A DNA stretch of 64,000 nt from MA-ANB-1 sp965216445 (lineage in GTDB: Bacteria > Actinomycetota > Acidimicrobiia > Spongiisociales > ZC4RG35), in assembly GCA_965216445.1 (NCBI GenBank), contig OZ244166.1, positions 1,116,001 through 1,180,000 on the forward strand. The letters run 5' to 3'. The notes beneath the pieces were generated by a model. It saw only the letters and a list, made by a program, of their open reading frames with translations. It was not told the origin of the DNA and searched no databases. A program made the position numbers and the translations under genes. Numbering within the stretch: the first letter of the stretch is position 1; each line of letters opens with the position of its first letter. Of this stretch, positions 51,447 through 58,019 are shown in pieces.

Positions 51447-51953
51447 ATGATTGAATGCGAAGGGCAAGCTCGAGGTCTCGTATTGGTATCACCATCCGAT
51501 GTAGCCGGATTCACACGGTTCGTGGACGAACTGGCACAACCACTGAAGCAGGCGCTCATGGCTTCCTTCGGCCCGGAAATAGGTGACGAGGCCACTGCGG
51601 AGGCATTGGCGTATGGGTGGGAACACTGGACTCGCATCAAGGAAATGAGTAACCCCAAGGGTTACCTATATCGGGTTGGCCACAACTATGCGAAGCGGAC
51701 CCTGACCAAGCGACTCCCGTTTTCGAGTACGGCGGCCAGCAGTGAGTTCGACCCGTGGTTCGAGCCTGACCTCGCTCCAGCTCTCCGCCGATTGTCAGTC
51801 AAACAAAGAGCAGCGGTCGTGCTCGTACACGGCTTTGGCTGGAGAGTCACGGAGGTTGCTGAGTTGTGGGGAGTGACCTTCTCGACCGTTCAAGCCCATC
51901 TCGACAGGGGGATGAACAAGCTTCGGAAACGACTCGGAGTGGATTATGCCTAA
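51447..51953 (+). CDS. ECF-like RNA polymerase sigma factor
   Basis: A 168-residue SigE-type protein from ATG 51447. The region-2-like part is LAQPLKQALMASFGPEIGDEATAEALAYGWEHWTRIKEMSNPKGYLYRVGHNYAKR. The region 4 helix-turn-helix is LRRLSVKQRAAVVLVHGFGWRVTEVAELWGVTFSTVQAHLDRGMNKLRKRLG. No strong Shine-Dalgarno is seen; frames upstream to 51309 are less likely because they overlap the secreted-protein gene. It overlaps the membrane-protein gene by 8 nt. Confidence 0.8.
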   Translation: MIECEGQARGLVLVSPSDVAGFTRFVDELAQPLKQALMASFGPEIGDEATAEALAYGWEHWTRIKEMSNPKGYLYRVGHNYAKRTLTKRLPFSSTAASSEFDPWFEPDLAPALRRLSVKQRAAVVLVHGFGWRVTEVAELWGVTFSTVQAHLDRGMNKLRKRLGVDYA

Positions 51954-52623
51954 ACGAATAGAAGACGAGATCCGTCAACGCGTCGAAGCCATGTACGAGG
52001 GGTCTACACCGGTGGAGAACTTGCTGCCGACTGGGTTCAAAGGGCAGGAAGACGAATGGCAAACAAAGGACAACCAGATTGTCCTCGTACCCCGACCCGC
52101 TCGAAGGCGACAGGTTCCCGGCTGGGCGGTTGGAGTCGCAGCCGCCGCTGTTGTCATGCTTCTCGTTGGTGTTCCGCTGATTCTCCTGAGGGGCCTGGAA
52201 ACAGATATCGCAACGCCGAGTTCGACACTCCCATACGGCACCGTGAACCAAACCCTCTACGCCGACGGTGATATCAGCTGCCCGGATCTGTTCGCCGACG
52301 ACACCACCCGTCCAGCAGGCCAGATCACATACACCCCTGTCCCAGGCGGTGTGGAAATACAAATCCTTCTCGAAAATGCAGCACCCAACTGGCCCTACAT
52401 TCTCTACTTGCAACGCCCGAACTCGGTTGACTGCGGTATCGGGCTAGACGCCATCCCTTTCACAACTGACGCGCAAGGTCGAGGCGAATTGACGGCCACT
52501 CTGCCTCTCGCCCGAGGTTCCTACTCAATAGGAGTCAACATCTCCTACGACATCATTGAACCGCCCGATTCGCAACACCGTGAAATTTCAACCAGCAGCT
52601 ACGCAACCTTGACCGTTCCATAG
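51946..52623 (+). CDS. Single-pass membrane protein, possible anti-sigma factor
   Basis: A 225-residue protein overlapping the ECF-like sigma gene. A cytoplasmic N-terminus of about 57 residues, one membrane segment (WAVGVAAAAVVMLLVGVPLILL) and an outside domain of about 145 residues with two cysteines follow. Neither the ZAS (HxxxCxxC) motif nor any other anti-sigma motif is visible. The anti-sigma role is inferred from topology and overlap. The outside domain has the look of a beta-sandwich. Confidence 0.65.
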   Translation: MPKRIEDEIRQRVEAMYEGSTPVENLLPTGFKGQEDEWQTKDNQIVLVPRPARRRQVPGWAVGVAAAAVVMLLVGVPLILLRGLETDIATPSSTLPYGTVNQTLYADGDISCPDLFADDTTRPAGQITYTPVPGGVEIQILLENAAPNWPYILYLQRPNSVDCGIGLDAIPFTTDAQGRGELTATLPLARGSYSIGVNISYDIIEPPDSQHREISTSSYATLTVP

Positions 52624-52650
52624 GTTCGCTCGATGATCGGCAAGTCAAGC

Positions 52651-53127
52651 TCAGGTGTCGCTGTCAGAAATGTCCCGGATCGTGAAGCTGAAGATCGAAA
52701 GGGGAAAGCCCAACTGGAAGATCAGAAGTAGCTGCAAGAGTCCGACGCTGGGAACGACTATGGCGGCTGCATACCCAACCATCAATGCCAGTTCGATGAA
52801 CACTGCCAGCCTCCATTGGGCCCTGTCGGGCCACGCTGGGCCCGGTTTGAGTTCAGAACCCGCCCGCATCAGGTTCGCAACGAGGGTGAACCCCGAAACC
52901 AGACGGATGGTCAAATCCAGATCGTTGCCAGTGACCGAGTACACCGCCACGGTGCCGAATCCGATGATCGTGAGGGTGAACCCGGCGCGAACGATGTTTC
53001 TGACCCGCCAACGTGACACCTCGGACTTGTGGTCTTCGCGATGGTCGAGGGCTGTGATGATTCCCACGAATCCAGCCAAAGACACTCCCAAGCCACCAAG
53101 GGCCATGAAGAAGAACTCACCTGGCAT
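52651..53127 (-). CDS. Membrane protein, unknown
   Basis: A 158-residue protein with four hydrophobic segments (FFMALGGLGVSLAGFVGIITAL, IVRAGFTLTIIGFGTVAVYSV, LAVFIELALMVGYAAAIVVPS, LLQLLLIFQLGFPLSIFSF). The HREDHKSEVSRWRVRNIV loop is charged. No family is assigned. It is convergent with the membrane-protein gene ending at 52623, with a 27-bp gap. Confidence 0.65.
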   Translation of the reverse strand: MPGEFFFMALGGLGVSLAGFVGIITALDHREDHKSEVSRWRVRNIVRAGFTLTIIGFGTVAVYSVTGNDLDLTIRLVSGFTLVANLMRAGSELKPGPAWPDRAQWRLAVFIELALMVGYAAAIVVPSVGLLQLLLIFQLGFPLSIFSFTIRDISDSDT

Positions 53128-53232
53128 CAGTCGACGCTACCAAAGTGATATGTGCTTCTGTAACGCATAACGGCTCGGGATACCAGCCATCACTCCATAG
53201 ACACCGCACCCCTGCTTTGATCCTGCAGTCCC

Positions 53233-53670
53233 TCAGACGTCGTGCGGCTGGGTTTGGGATTCGCAGAACACCTTGAACTTCTCATGCTGTTTGCGCAGGT
53301 CGCGCTTGATGATCGGACTGAGCAATGGGAACAGAAACGCCATAACGCCCTTCGGCTGGGGTGTGAAGGTCAGGTCGAGCCTCGTACCTTCGTCGGTTTC
53401 GGTAAATGCGAACGTCCCTGCCACATCCATGGCCTTGCCAGTCACATCAAACTCGAGGAGATCGGGCCGTTCGAAGGTCCTTATGGTCGACTCCAGCGTT
53501 TGGCCGCGGTTGACCGTGCTGAAACGCGAGCCAACACCGATTGGTTCGGGACTCAACATCTCCGCGCTAGAGGCACCGCCATTCCACTCGGTGATTCTGC
53601 GCACATCTGCCATTAGGTCGAATGCCAAAGCGGGGTGGCAGTTGATGTGCAGCTCTTCTCGGATTTCCAT
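53233..53670 (-). CDS. SRPBCC (START-like) family protein
   Basis: A 145-residue START/SRPBCC hydrophobic-pocket protein: MEIREELHINCHPALAFDLMADVRRITEWNGGASSAEMLSPEPIGVGSRF is the family beginning, and a C-terminal helix near PLLSPIIKRDLRKQHEKFK closes the pocket. ATG 53670 has GGAGGA 6 nt upstream. Its promoter carries TTGACA and TATGAT overlapping two palindromic operators shared with the divergent TetR gene, so it is the likely target of that repressor. Confidence 0.88.
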   Translation of the reverse strand: MEIREELHINCHPALAFDLMADVRRITEWNGGASSAEMLSPEPIGVGSRFSTVNRGQTLESTIRTFERPDLLEFDVTGKAMDVAGTFAFTETDEGTRLDLTFTPQPKGVMAFLFPLLSPIIKRDLRKQHEKFKVFCESQTQPHDV

Positions 53671-53689
53671 GCCTTTTCCTCCAGTTGGC

Positions 53690-53704
53690 GATAGTATTAC
53701 TATC
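53690..53704. promoter_or_regulatory. TetR operator 1
   Basis: GATAGTATTACTATC is a perfect 15-bp palindrome between the SRPBCC and TetR genes. It lies immediately downstream of the SRPBCC -10. Confidence 0.8.
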
Positions 53705-53729
53705 ATAAGAATAGTATTTCTATTGTCAA
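53702..53729 (-). promoter_or_regulatory. Promoter of the SRPBCC gene
   Basis: On the minus strand TTGACA (53729-53724), a 16-bp spacer and TATGAT (53707-53702). Operator 2 fills the spacer and operator 1 overlaps the -10. Confidence 0.75.
53711..53725. promoter_or_regulatory. TetR operator 2
   Basis: AATAGTATTTCTATT-like sequence, a near copy of operator 1 with its centre about 21 bp away, two turns of the helix. Its palindrome is imperfect. Confidence 0.65.
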
Positions 53730-53738
53730 GGGGTTCTC

Positions 53739-54329
53739 ATGGATTCACGATCCGAGTCCGAATCATCTGCCAAAAAACCGATATCGCTACGAGATCAGCA
53801 ACGTGAGGTGACCCGGGAGCGGATTCTCACCGCCCTCGCTGACCTCATCCAGACCAAAAGCCCGCTTGAGGTAACGATGTCCGCGGTCGCCGAGCACGCC
53901 GGCGTCTCCGAGCCGACCTTGTATCGCCACTTCTCGACCAAGGCGAACCTCTTTGCTGCGTTGGGTTCCAACCTTTATCAGAAGGTGACGGTTGGAGTCG
54001 CCCCATCCACCGTCGACGAATTGATTGACTTCCTGCCTGGCCTCTATCAGCAATTCGCTTCGCTCGAGGCCACCGTGCGGTGGAACCTCGCCGCTCCCCG
54101 GGAAGAGGTGGTCCGGCCCCCATCTGAAGATCGACTCCCGATCCTTCAGGCAGCAGTGAGCCGTGAGCTGGAGGAGCTCTCCGAAACGGAGTCGGAGTTC
54201 TTGATGCGCGGACTCCTGTTGCTGACGTCACCAACATGCCTTTTGTACTGGCAGGACTATCTGAGGATCGCTGTCGATGAGGCTGCTGCAACGGCCGGAT
54301 GGATGATCCAGCAACTCAGTAGACGGTGA
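53739..54329 (+). CDS. TetR family transcriptional regulator
   Basis: Repressor of 196 residues. The helix-turn-helix reads TRERILTALADLIQTKSPLEVTMSAVAEHAGVSEPTLYRHFSTKANLFAALGS (about 22-75). The rest is the ligand-binding helical domain. AAGGGG lies 6 nt before the ATG. Divergent from the SRPBCC gene with two shared operators, so it probably controls itself and that gene. The ligand is unknown. Confidence 0.92.
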   Translation: MDSRSESESSAKKPISLRDQQREVTRERILTALADLIQTKSPLEVTMSAVAEHAGVSEPTLYRHFSTKANLFAALGSNLYQKVTVGVAPSTVDELIDFLPGLYQQFASLEATVRWNLAAPREEVVRPPSEDRLPILQAAVSRELEELSETESEFLMRGLLLLTSPTCLLYWQDYLRIAVDEAAATAGWMIQQLSRR

Positions 54330-54342
54330 CGCATCGTGGGGA

Positions 54343-55680
54343 TCAGTCATCCGGTGGTGGTGGTCGGCCACTGGTGGTGTGTTTGAGCCCAAGACGGCTA
54401 GTCCAGAGGTAGTCGCCGTTAGATAGCGGTGTGTAGGTCCAGTCGTATTTGTGGCGGCGGACGTGGTCGTGGCGGCATCCAGGCCCGAGTTGGTCGACAG
54501 ATGTGCGACCCGTATCAGCCCAAGTCTTGATGTGGTCGAGGTCGCATTGAGTAGATGGCATTCGACAGCCGGGGAACACACAAGTTTGGTCTCTGAGCTC
54601 GACCTCACGCTTCTGGGCGGCATTGGGCCGCCTTCTGGTGGTTCCAGTAGCGACGGGGAGTTCGGTTTCGGGGTCATACACCCGATAACGCCACTCAGAA
54701 CCGAGGTGGGTCTCAGAGACTTGGCGAGCGATATCAGCAATCACCGGGCCGTACCCGGCGAGATCGCCTGGATGTTCGGCGAGTTCGGCGAGCGTGTCGA
54801 GGTCTACGTTGATATTGACGGTCCCTCCCTTTGCTCGCTCCTGCCGACTGTCACCACAGAGGAGATCGAGAGCGACGTCGGTCCGAAGCTGGTCGATGGT
54901 TCGAGTCTCTCCGGGACGTTGCAGACCCTTGGCAATCCGATCGATCTTGTTGTACGCCTCGTCGGCCCGGTGGGGAGGTGCGTTGAGGATCATCAGATTC
55001 GCCGCGGCGTCGACCGTGGCGTCTCTCACCACTCGACGTTGGTCCACGGCCGCTTCATACCTTTTCTTGGCGGTCTCGGAATCGATGGCCAGACAGAGGC
55101 GCCTGACACGTGCCCGGAGCTGGCCGGTGGTCAGCTCCGGCGCCCGATCAATGATTCTGTCAACAACCTGGCGGGCCTGAGCTTGGTCGAGGTGGGTTGT
55201 TTGATCGGCGAGGACCCGGGCACGAGGCAAATCGATCAGACCCTGTTCGAGGGCTTCTCCGACAGCCGGGAGGCGGCTGGTGAGCTCTTCGGCCAATCCG
55301 ATCTGGATATCGGCAGCGCGACGGGTGATCCGCAACAATGCCCGGAGTTCCAAAGCCGTTGCCTCATAAGCCTCGGCGAGGTCATCGCCAAACTCGTCGA
55401 CCATCACATCTGCAATCTCCGAGATGATTATCAGCACGACAGCTTCGAAGCCCGAGATTTGTTTCTGAAGCAGAGGGAGAAGACGAGTCAGGTCGGCACC
55501 CGATAGACGACTTATGTCAATGGTGGTTAGTGCCGCCGCCAGCATCGGGCCGGGTTCGAGTCGTTCGATGCCGCCGGGAAGACCGGTCAGCGGGGTGGTG
55601 GGAGCAGCGGCATCCGGTTCGTCGATGGTCGACCACTCATCTCCCTCAACCAAAACTTCGTCAATGGTTCTAGCGAACAT
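54343..55680 (-). CDS. DUF222-HNH endonuclease (13E12 family), SOS-controlled
   Basis: A 445-residue protein of the actinobacterial 13E12/DUF222 family. The helical DUF222 domain spans about 40-290. The C-terminal HNH nuclease reads REVELRDQTCVFPGCRMPSTQCDLDHIKTWADTGRTSVDQLGPGCRHDHVRRH, with zinc Cys and the catalytic DHI His. The ATG lies inside a perfect palindrome CGAACATATGTTCG, an SOS box. Mycobacterial 13E12 genes are known DNA-damage-inducible LexA targets. The frame is full length and looks functional. Confidence 0.93.
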   Translation of the reverse strand: MFARTIDEVLVEGDEWSTIDEPDAAAPTTPLTGLPGGIERLEPGPMLAAALTTIDISRLSGADLTRLLPLLQKQISGFEAVVLIIISEIADVMVDEFGDDLAEAYEATALELRALLRITRRAADIQIGLAEELTSRLPAVGEALEQGLIDLPRARVLADQTTHLDQAQARQVVDRIIDRAPELTTGQLRARVRRLCLAIDSETAKKRYEAAVDQRRVVRDATVDAAANLMILNAPPHRADEAYNKIDRIAKGLQRPGETRTIDQLRTDVALDLLCGDSRQERAKGGTVNINVDLDTLAELAEHPGDLAGYGPVIADIARQVSETHLGSEWRYRVYDPETELPVATGTTRRRPNAAQKREVELRDQTCVFPGCRMPSTQCDLDHIKTWADTGRTSVDQLGPGCRHDHVRRHKYDWTYTPLSNGDYLWTSRLGLKHTTSGRPPPPDD

Positions 55681-55687
55681 ATGTTCG
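55674..55687. promoter_or_regulatory. SOS box (LexA operator) over the DUF222-HNH start codon
   Basis: CGAACATATGTTCG is a perfect 14-bp palindrome and fits TCGAAC-N4-GTTCGA with one mismatch at the outer base. It contains the ATG (55680-55678) and lies directly after the -10. Confidence 0.88.
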
Positions 55688-55693
55688 ATGGTA
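55688..55693 (-). promoter_or_regulatory. -10 element of the DUF222-HNH gene
   Basis: TACCAT on the minus strand is 7 nt from the ATG, abutting the SOS box, so LexA would cover the transcription start of a leaderless mRNA. Confidence 0.5.
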
Positions 55694-55760
55694 CGGCACG
55701 CCTGTGACAGTTTCTAGACCCCTACCCCTCGATTCAAAAAAAATTCTCCCAATTCCTGAT

Positions 55761-55841
55761 CGTTGCAACAGACAACGGGACGTACTGGTCGGCTCAAGCG
55801 CTGGCTTGAGATGGCGGGCCACCGTGATTTCGGTCACGGTG
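55761..55841 (+). other. Cluster of three stem-loops in an intergenic region
   Basis: CGTTG/CAACG (55761-55777), CTCAAGC-gctg-GCTTGAG (55793-55810) and CACCGTGA-tttcgg-TCACGGTG (55820-55841) follow one another. The last can be extended by GGGC/GCCC and is followed by GTTTGTTG. No gene is present in 55694-55939; this could be a small RNA or a leader of the methyltransferase gene. Confidence 0.45.
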
Positions 55842-55939
55842 ATCAGCCCGTTTGTTGTCGTCTGGGGCTGAGCTAGCGATGGAATCGTCGCCCAGTCGCG
55901 CCTGCAGGCTGGCTAAGGTCGCGCTTCGGCGATTGGCAG

Positions 55940-56746
55940 GTGGAGGAGCAACTCATCGGTGAGGAGTCGGGATTCCAAGTAGGGACTGATGCGCCCTCCT
56001 TTTACAACTCGCATGTCGGTCTGTTCATGATTCCGCTTGCTGAAAGACTCGTCGCTGCGACCGTACGGCAGGGCGACTCGGTGTTGGATGTCGCATGTGG
56101 AACCGGGATAGCTACACGAGCGGCCGTACGCCTGGCCGGCCCCGACGCCCACATCGTCGGTAGTGACATCAACGCGGGCATGGTCGCCCAGGCCCGCGCC
56201 CTTTCCGAAACTTCAGACTCAAACATCGAATGGTCAGAAGCATCCGCATTGGATCTGCCTTACGACGACGAAACTTTCGACGTCGCGATCTGCCAACAAG
56301 GTCTTCAGTTCTTTCCCGACCCGGTGCACGGTCTCCGGGAGATGTCCCGGGTGGTTCGCAGCGGTGGTCGTGTCGGCGTCACGGTTTGGAGCCCGGCCGA
56401 GGGGTCACCCTTCCTCCTCCACGAGTTCGAGATGTTGGTCCGATACGGGAGTGCAGACCAAGGAGATTGGGCGACCACGGAATCTCAACTCGCACATTGG
56501 CTTCGACTTGCCGGGGTCAGCGAAGTCTCGATCGAGCTGATCGAGGTGGACGTGGATCTGCCCCCGGTGAGTGAATACGTGCCCGACCACCTCAAGGCAC
56601 TGCCCTGGTCAGCTGCCTTTCTTGCTCTTCCGGAAGCGGAACGGGCCGAGGCAATTGCTGAACTGGAAGAGAAGTTGGCTGAATACCGAACTGACGATGG
56701 GATTCGAGTGCCGTTCAGTTCGTATCTGGCGACGGGGCGAGTCTGA
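55940..56746 (+). CDS. Class I SAM-dependent methyltransferase
   Basis: A 268-residue methyltransferase. VLDVACGTGIATRAAVRLAG (about 48-67) is SAM motif I, VGSDINAGMVAQAR motif II, ASALDLPYDDETFDVAICQQGLQFFPDP motif IV and LREMSRVVRSGGRVGVTVW post-motif. It resembles UbiE/methyltransferase 11-type enzymes; the substrate is unknown. It starts at GTG 55940 without a clear ribosome site. Confidence 0.9.
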   Translation: MEEQLIGEESGFQVGTDAPSFYNSHVGLFMIPLAERLVAATVRQGDSVLDVACGTGIATRAAVRLAGPDAHIVGSDINAGMVAQARALSETSDSNIEWSEASALDLPYDDETFDVAICQQGLQFFPDPVHGLREMSRVVRSGGRVGVTVWSPAEGSPFLLHEFEMLVRYGSADQGDWATTESQLAHWLRLAGVSEVSIELIEVDVDLPPVSEYVPDHLKALPWSAAFLALPEAERAEAIAELEEKLAEYRTDDGIRVPFSSYLATGRV

Positions 56747-57347
56747 AACTCCTGGCACCTGCGCCCGAGTAGGGTCGGGTTATGAGCTCAGACGAGACGT
56801 CAGATGAGTTGGTCGTTGCTTTGACGCCAGCACAGCTTGTTGCAGTGGTTGGCCTACTTGTCGCCCTGGTCCTCATCCTGCGGGCGAAGAAGGCGCGCGC
56901 CGAGTAGTCCGGCGATTTCACGAAGTCGATTGTCACCGGATAGCGGAATGCTTCGCCCCTGGACGCGGCTATCCCACCCTGGATGACAAACACCAGCCAA
57001 GCGATGAAAGCAACGATGGCGACAGGTATCGCCAGGAACAATCCGATCCCAAGGGTGACCAGCCCGAAGAGCCCGAGCGCGAACGCAGCCACAACTGTGT
57101 AGATCAACACCGAGATGTTGAAGTTGAGCGCATGAACGCTGTGGGCGGCAATGAAGTCGTCTTCGTCCTTCTTGATCAACCACACCACCAGCGGACCGAC
57201 CAGCGACGGGACACCAACGAAGGCAACCAGGGCTGAGAGGTGTGCTGCCATCGCCCAGTTTTTTCGGTCGGTATCTGACATCGGCCGCGGTTGAGGGGGC
57301 GGTGGTGGTTCCGGAGGTTGCGGTGAGTTCAGTGAGTCGTCGGCCAC
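56715..57347 (-). CDS. DUF4870 family membrane protein with unusual C-terminal extension
   Basis: Starts at GTG 57347, 7 nt after a TAACAT -10. A Pro-rich leader (PQPPEPPPPPQPRP) leads to KNWAMAAHLSALVAFVGVPSLVGPLVVWLIKKDEDDFIAAHSVHALNFNISVLIY, the DUF4870 core, with three or four membrane segments. Family proteins normally end soon after RYPVTIDFVK; here the frame runs on for about 50 residues to 56715 with low-complexity sequence. That part is antisense to a small + strand gene and to the methyltransferase end, so a lost stop codon or a sequence error is possible. Confidence 0.75.
   Translation of the reverse strand: MADDSLNSPQPPEPPPPPQPRPMSDTDRKNWAMAAHLSALVAFVGVPSLVGPLVVWLIKKDEDDFIAAHSVHALNFNISVLIYTVVAAFALGLFGLVTLGIGLFLAIPVAIVAFIAWLVFVIQGGIAASRGEAFRYPVTIDFVKSPDYSARAFFARRMRTRATSRPTTATSCAGVKATTNSSDVSSELITRPYSGAGARSFRLAPSPDTN
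56770..56775 (+). promoter_or_regulatory. -10 element of the 41-residue membrane protein
   Basis: TAGGGT ends 6 nt before ATG 56782, the standard leaderless spacing of this window. Confidence 0.5.
56782..56907 (+). CDS. Small single-pass membrane protein (41 residues)
   Basis: A short ORF: an acidic N-terminus (SSDETSDELVV), then LTPAQLVAVVGLLVALVLIL and a basic end, RAKKARAE. One N-out/C-in membrane helix is predicted by the charge pattern. The TAGGGT -10 six bases before the ATG supports it. It follows the methyltransferase by 35 bp and is antisense to the extended tail of the DUF4870 gene. No family is known. Confidence 0.55.
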   Translation: MSSDETSDELVVALTPAQLVAVVGLLVALVLILRAKKARAE

Positions 57348-57354
57348 GTCAACA

Positions 57355-57360
57355 ATGTTA
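57355..57360 (-). promoter_or_regulatory. -10 element of the DUF4870 gene
   Basis: TAACAT on the minus strand lies 7 nt before GTG 57347. This supports including the Pro-rich N-terminus. Confidence 0.5.
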
Positions 57361-57407
57361 GGCAATGGCTGAGTCCTGGCGCGTATCCTCACTTCGAAGG
57401 GGGTCTT

Positions 57408-58019
57408 ATGCAGGCCGAGCAACGAGCCAAAATCAGCAAGGACCAATTCGAGCCGCAATCCAAGTTGTGGCAGCCGTTCACAGTCCACGGAACCGAAGGC
57501 GAGAAACGCAAGAAACGGCGGGCCTTCAAGACCGACAAGTATGTCGTCGTCGAAGATGTCGATGATGGGCGGGTGGTTCTCGAGGTGTCCGCATGGCCCC
57601 ACATCGACCGTGGGGGACGGTTGGTTTTCGATGGCGACCCCTACGAGATGTATCAGGACCTGGGCGAACTTCAATCGACGGTCGCCACCCACCGAAAGGA
57701 TGACGGGATTACCGGTGCGGACCGGCCGGTGCGAATCGGCGATGTCTTTGCCGTTCGTGGACTGCATCGGAATGCCAAGTCTCTGAGCAAGGCGGAAACG
57801 GTCAGGGACATCTCGTATGCCGCCCGAAGTGCGGCTAAAGCTGCGCTGTTCGGTGCGGCGGCATCCACTGTCGATCCGGCGTATGCCAAGAAGATGGCCA
57901 TCGACGAGGAGCCGGTGAAGCCACGCAAAGGGCGCGGCGAGTTCGACGTCCTCCAAGACAAGAGTCGTGTCGAATTGATGAGGCCGGGCGACACGGATGT
58001 GCCCAGGAGGTCGATATGA
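57408..58019 (+). CDS. Unknown protein, partner of the MBL hydrolase
   Basis: A 203-residue soluble protein. Residues 1-110 look beta-rich with basic patches (TEGEKRKKRRAFKTDKYVVVEDVDDGRVVLEV); the rest is mainly helical with an Ala-rich segment (AARSAAKAALFGAAAS). No membrane segment, signal or known motif is visible. AAGGGGGT lies 3 nt before the ATG. It overlaps the MBL gene by ATGA (58016-58019), so the two products probably act together. Confidence 0.75.
   Translation: MQAEQRAKISKDQFEPQSKLWQPFTVHGTEGEKRKKRRAFKTDKYVVVEDVDDGRVVLEVSAWPHIDRGGRLVFDGDPYEMYQDLGELQSTVATHRKDDGITGADRPVRIGDVFAVRGLHRNAKSLSKAETVRDISYAARSAAKAALFGAAASTVDPAYAKKMAIDEEPVKPRKGRGEFDVLQDKSRVELMRPGDTDVPRRSI

Noticed and set aside
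50060..53127. An integrated element using tRNA-Val as attachment site
   Set aside because: No integrase gene and no repeat of the tRNA 3' end was seen; kept only as a weak suggestion.
54451..55506. A 351-codon plus-strand frame over the DUF222-HNH gene
   Set aside because: Antisense shadow in GC-rich sequence; the opposite strand has the HNH motif and SOS promoter.
57348..57956. A long N-terminal extension of the DUF4870 gene
   Set aside because: It is antisense to the gene at 57408 and upstream of the -10 element at 57355-57360.
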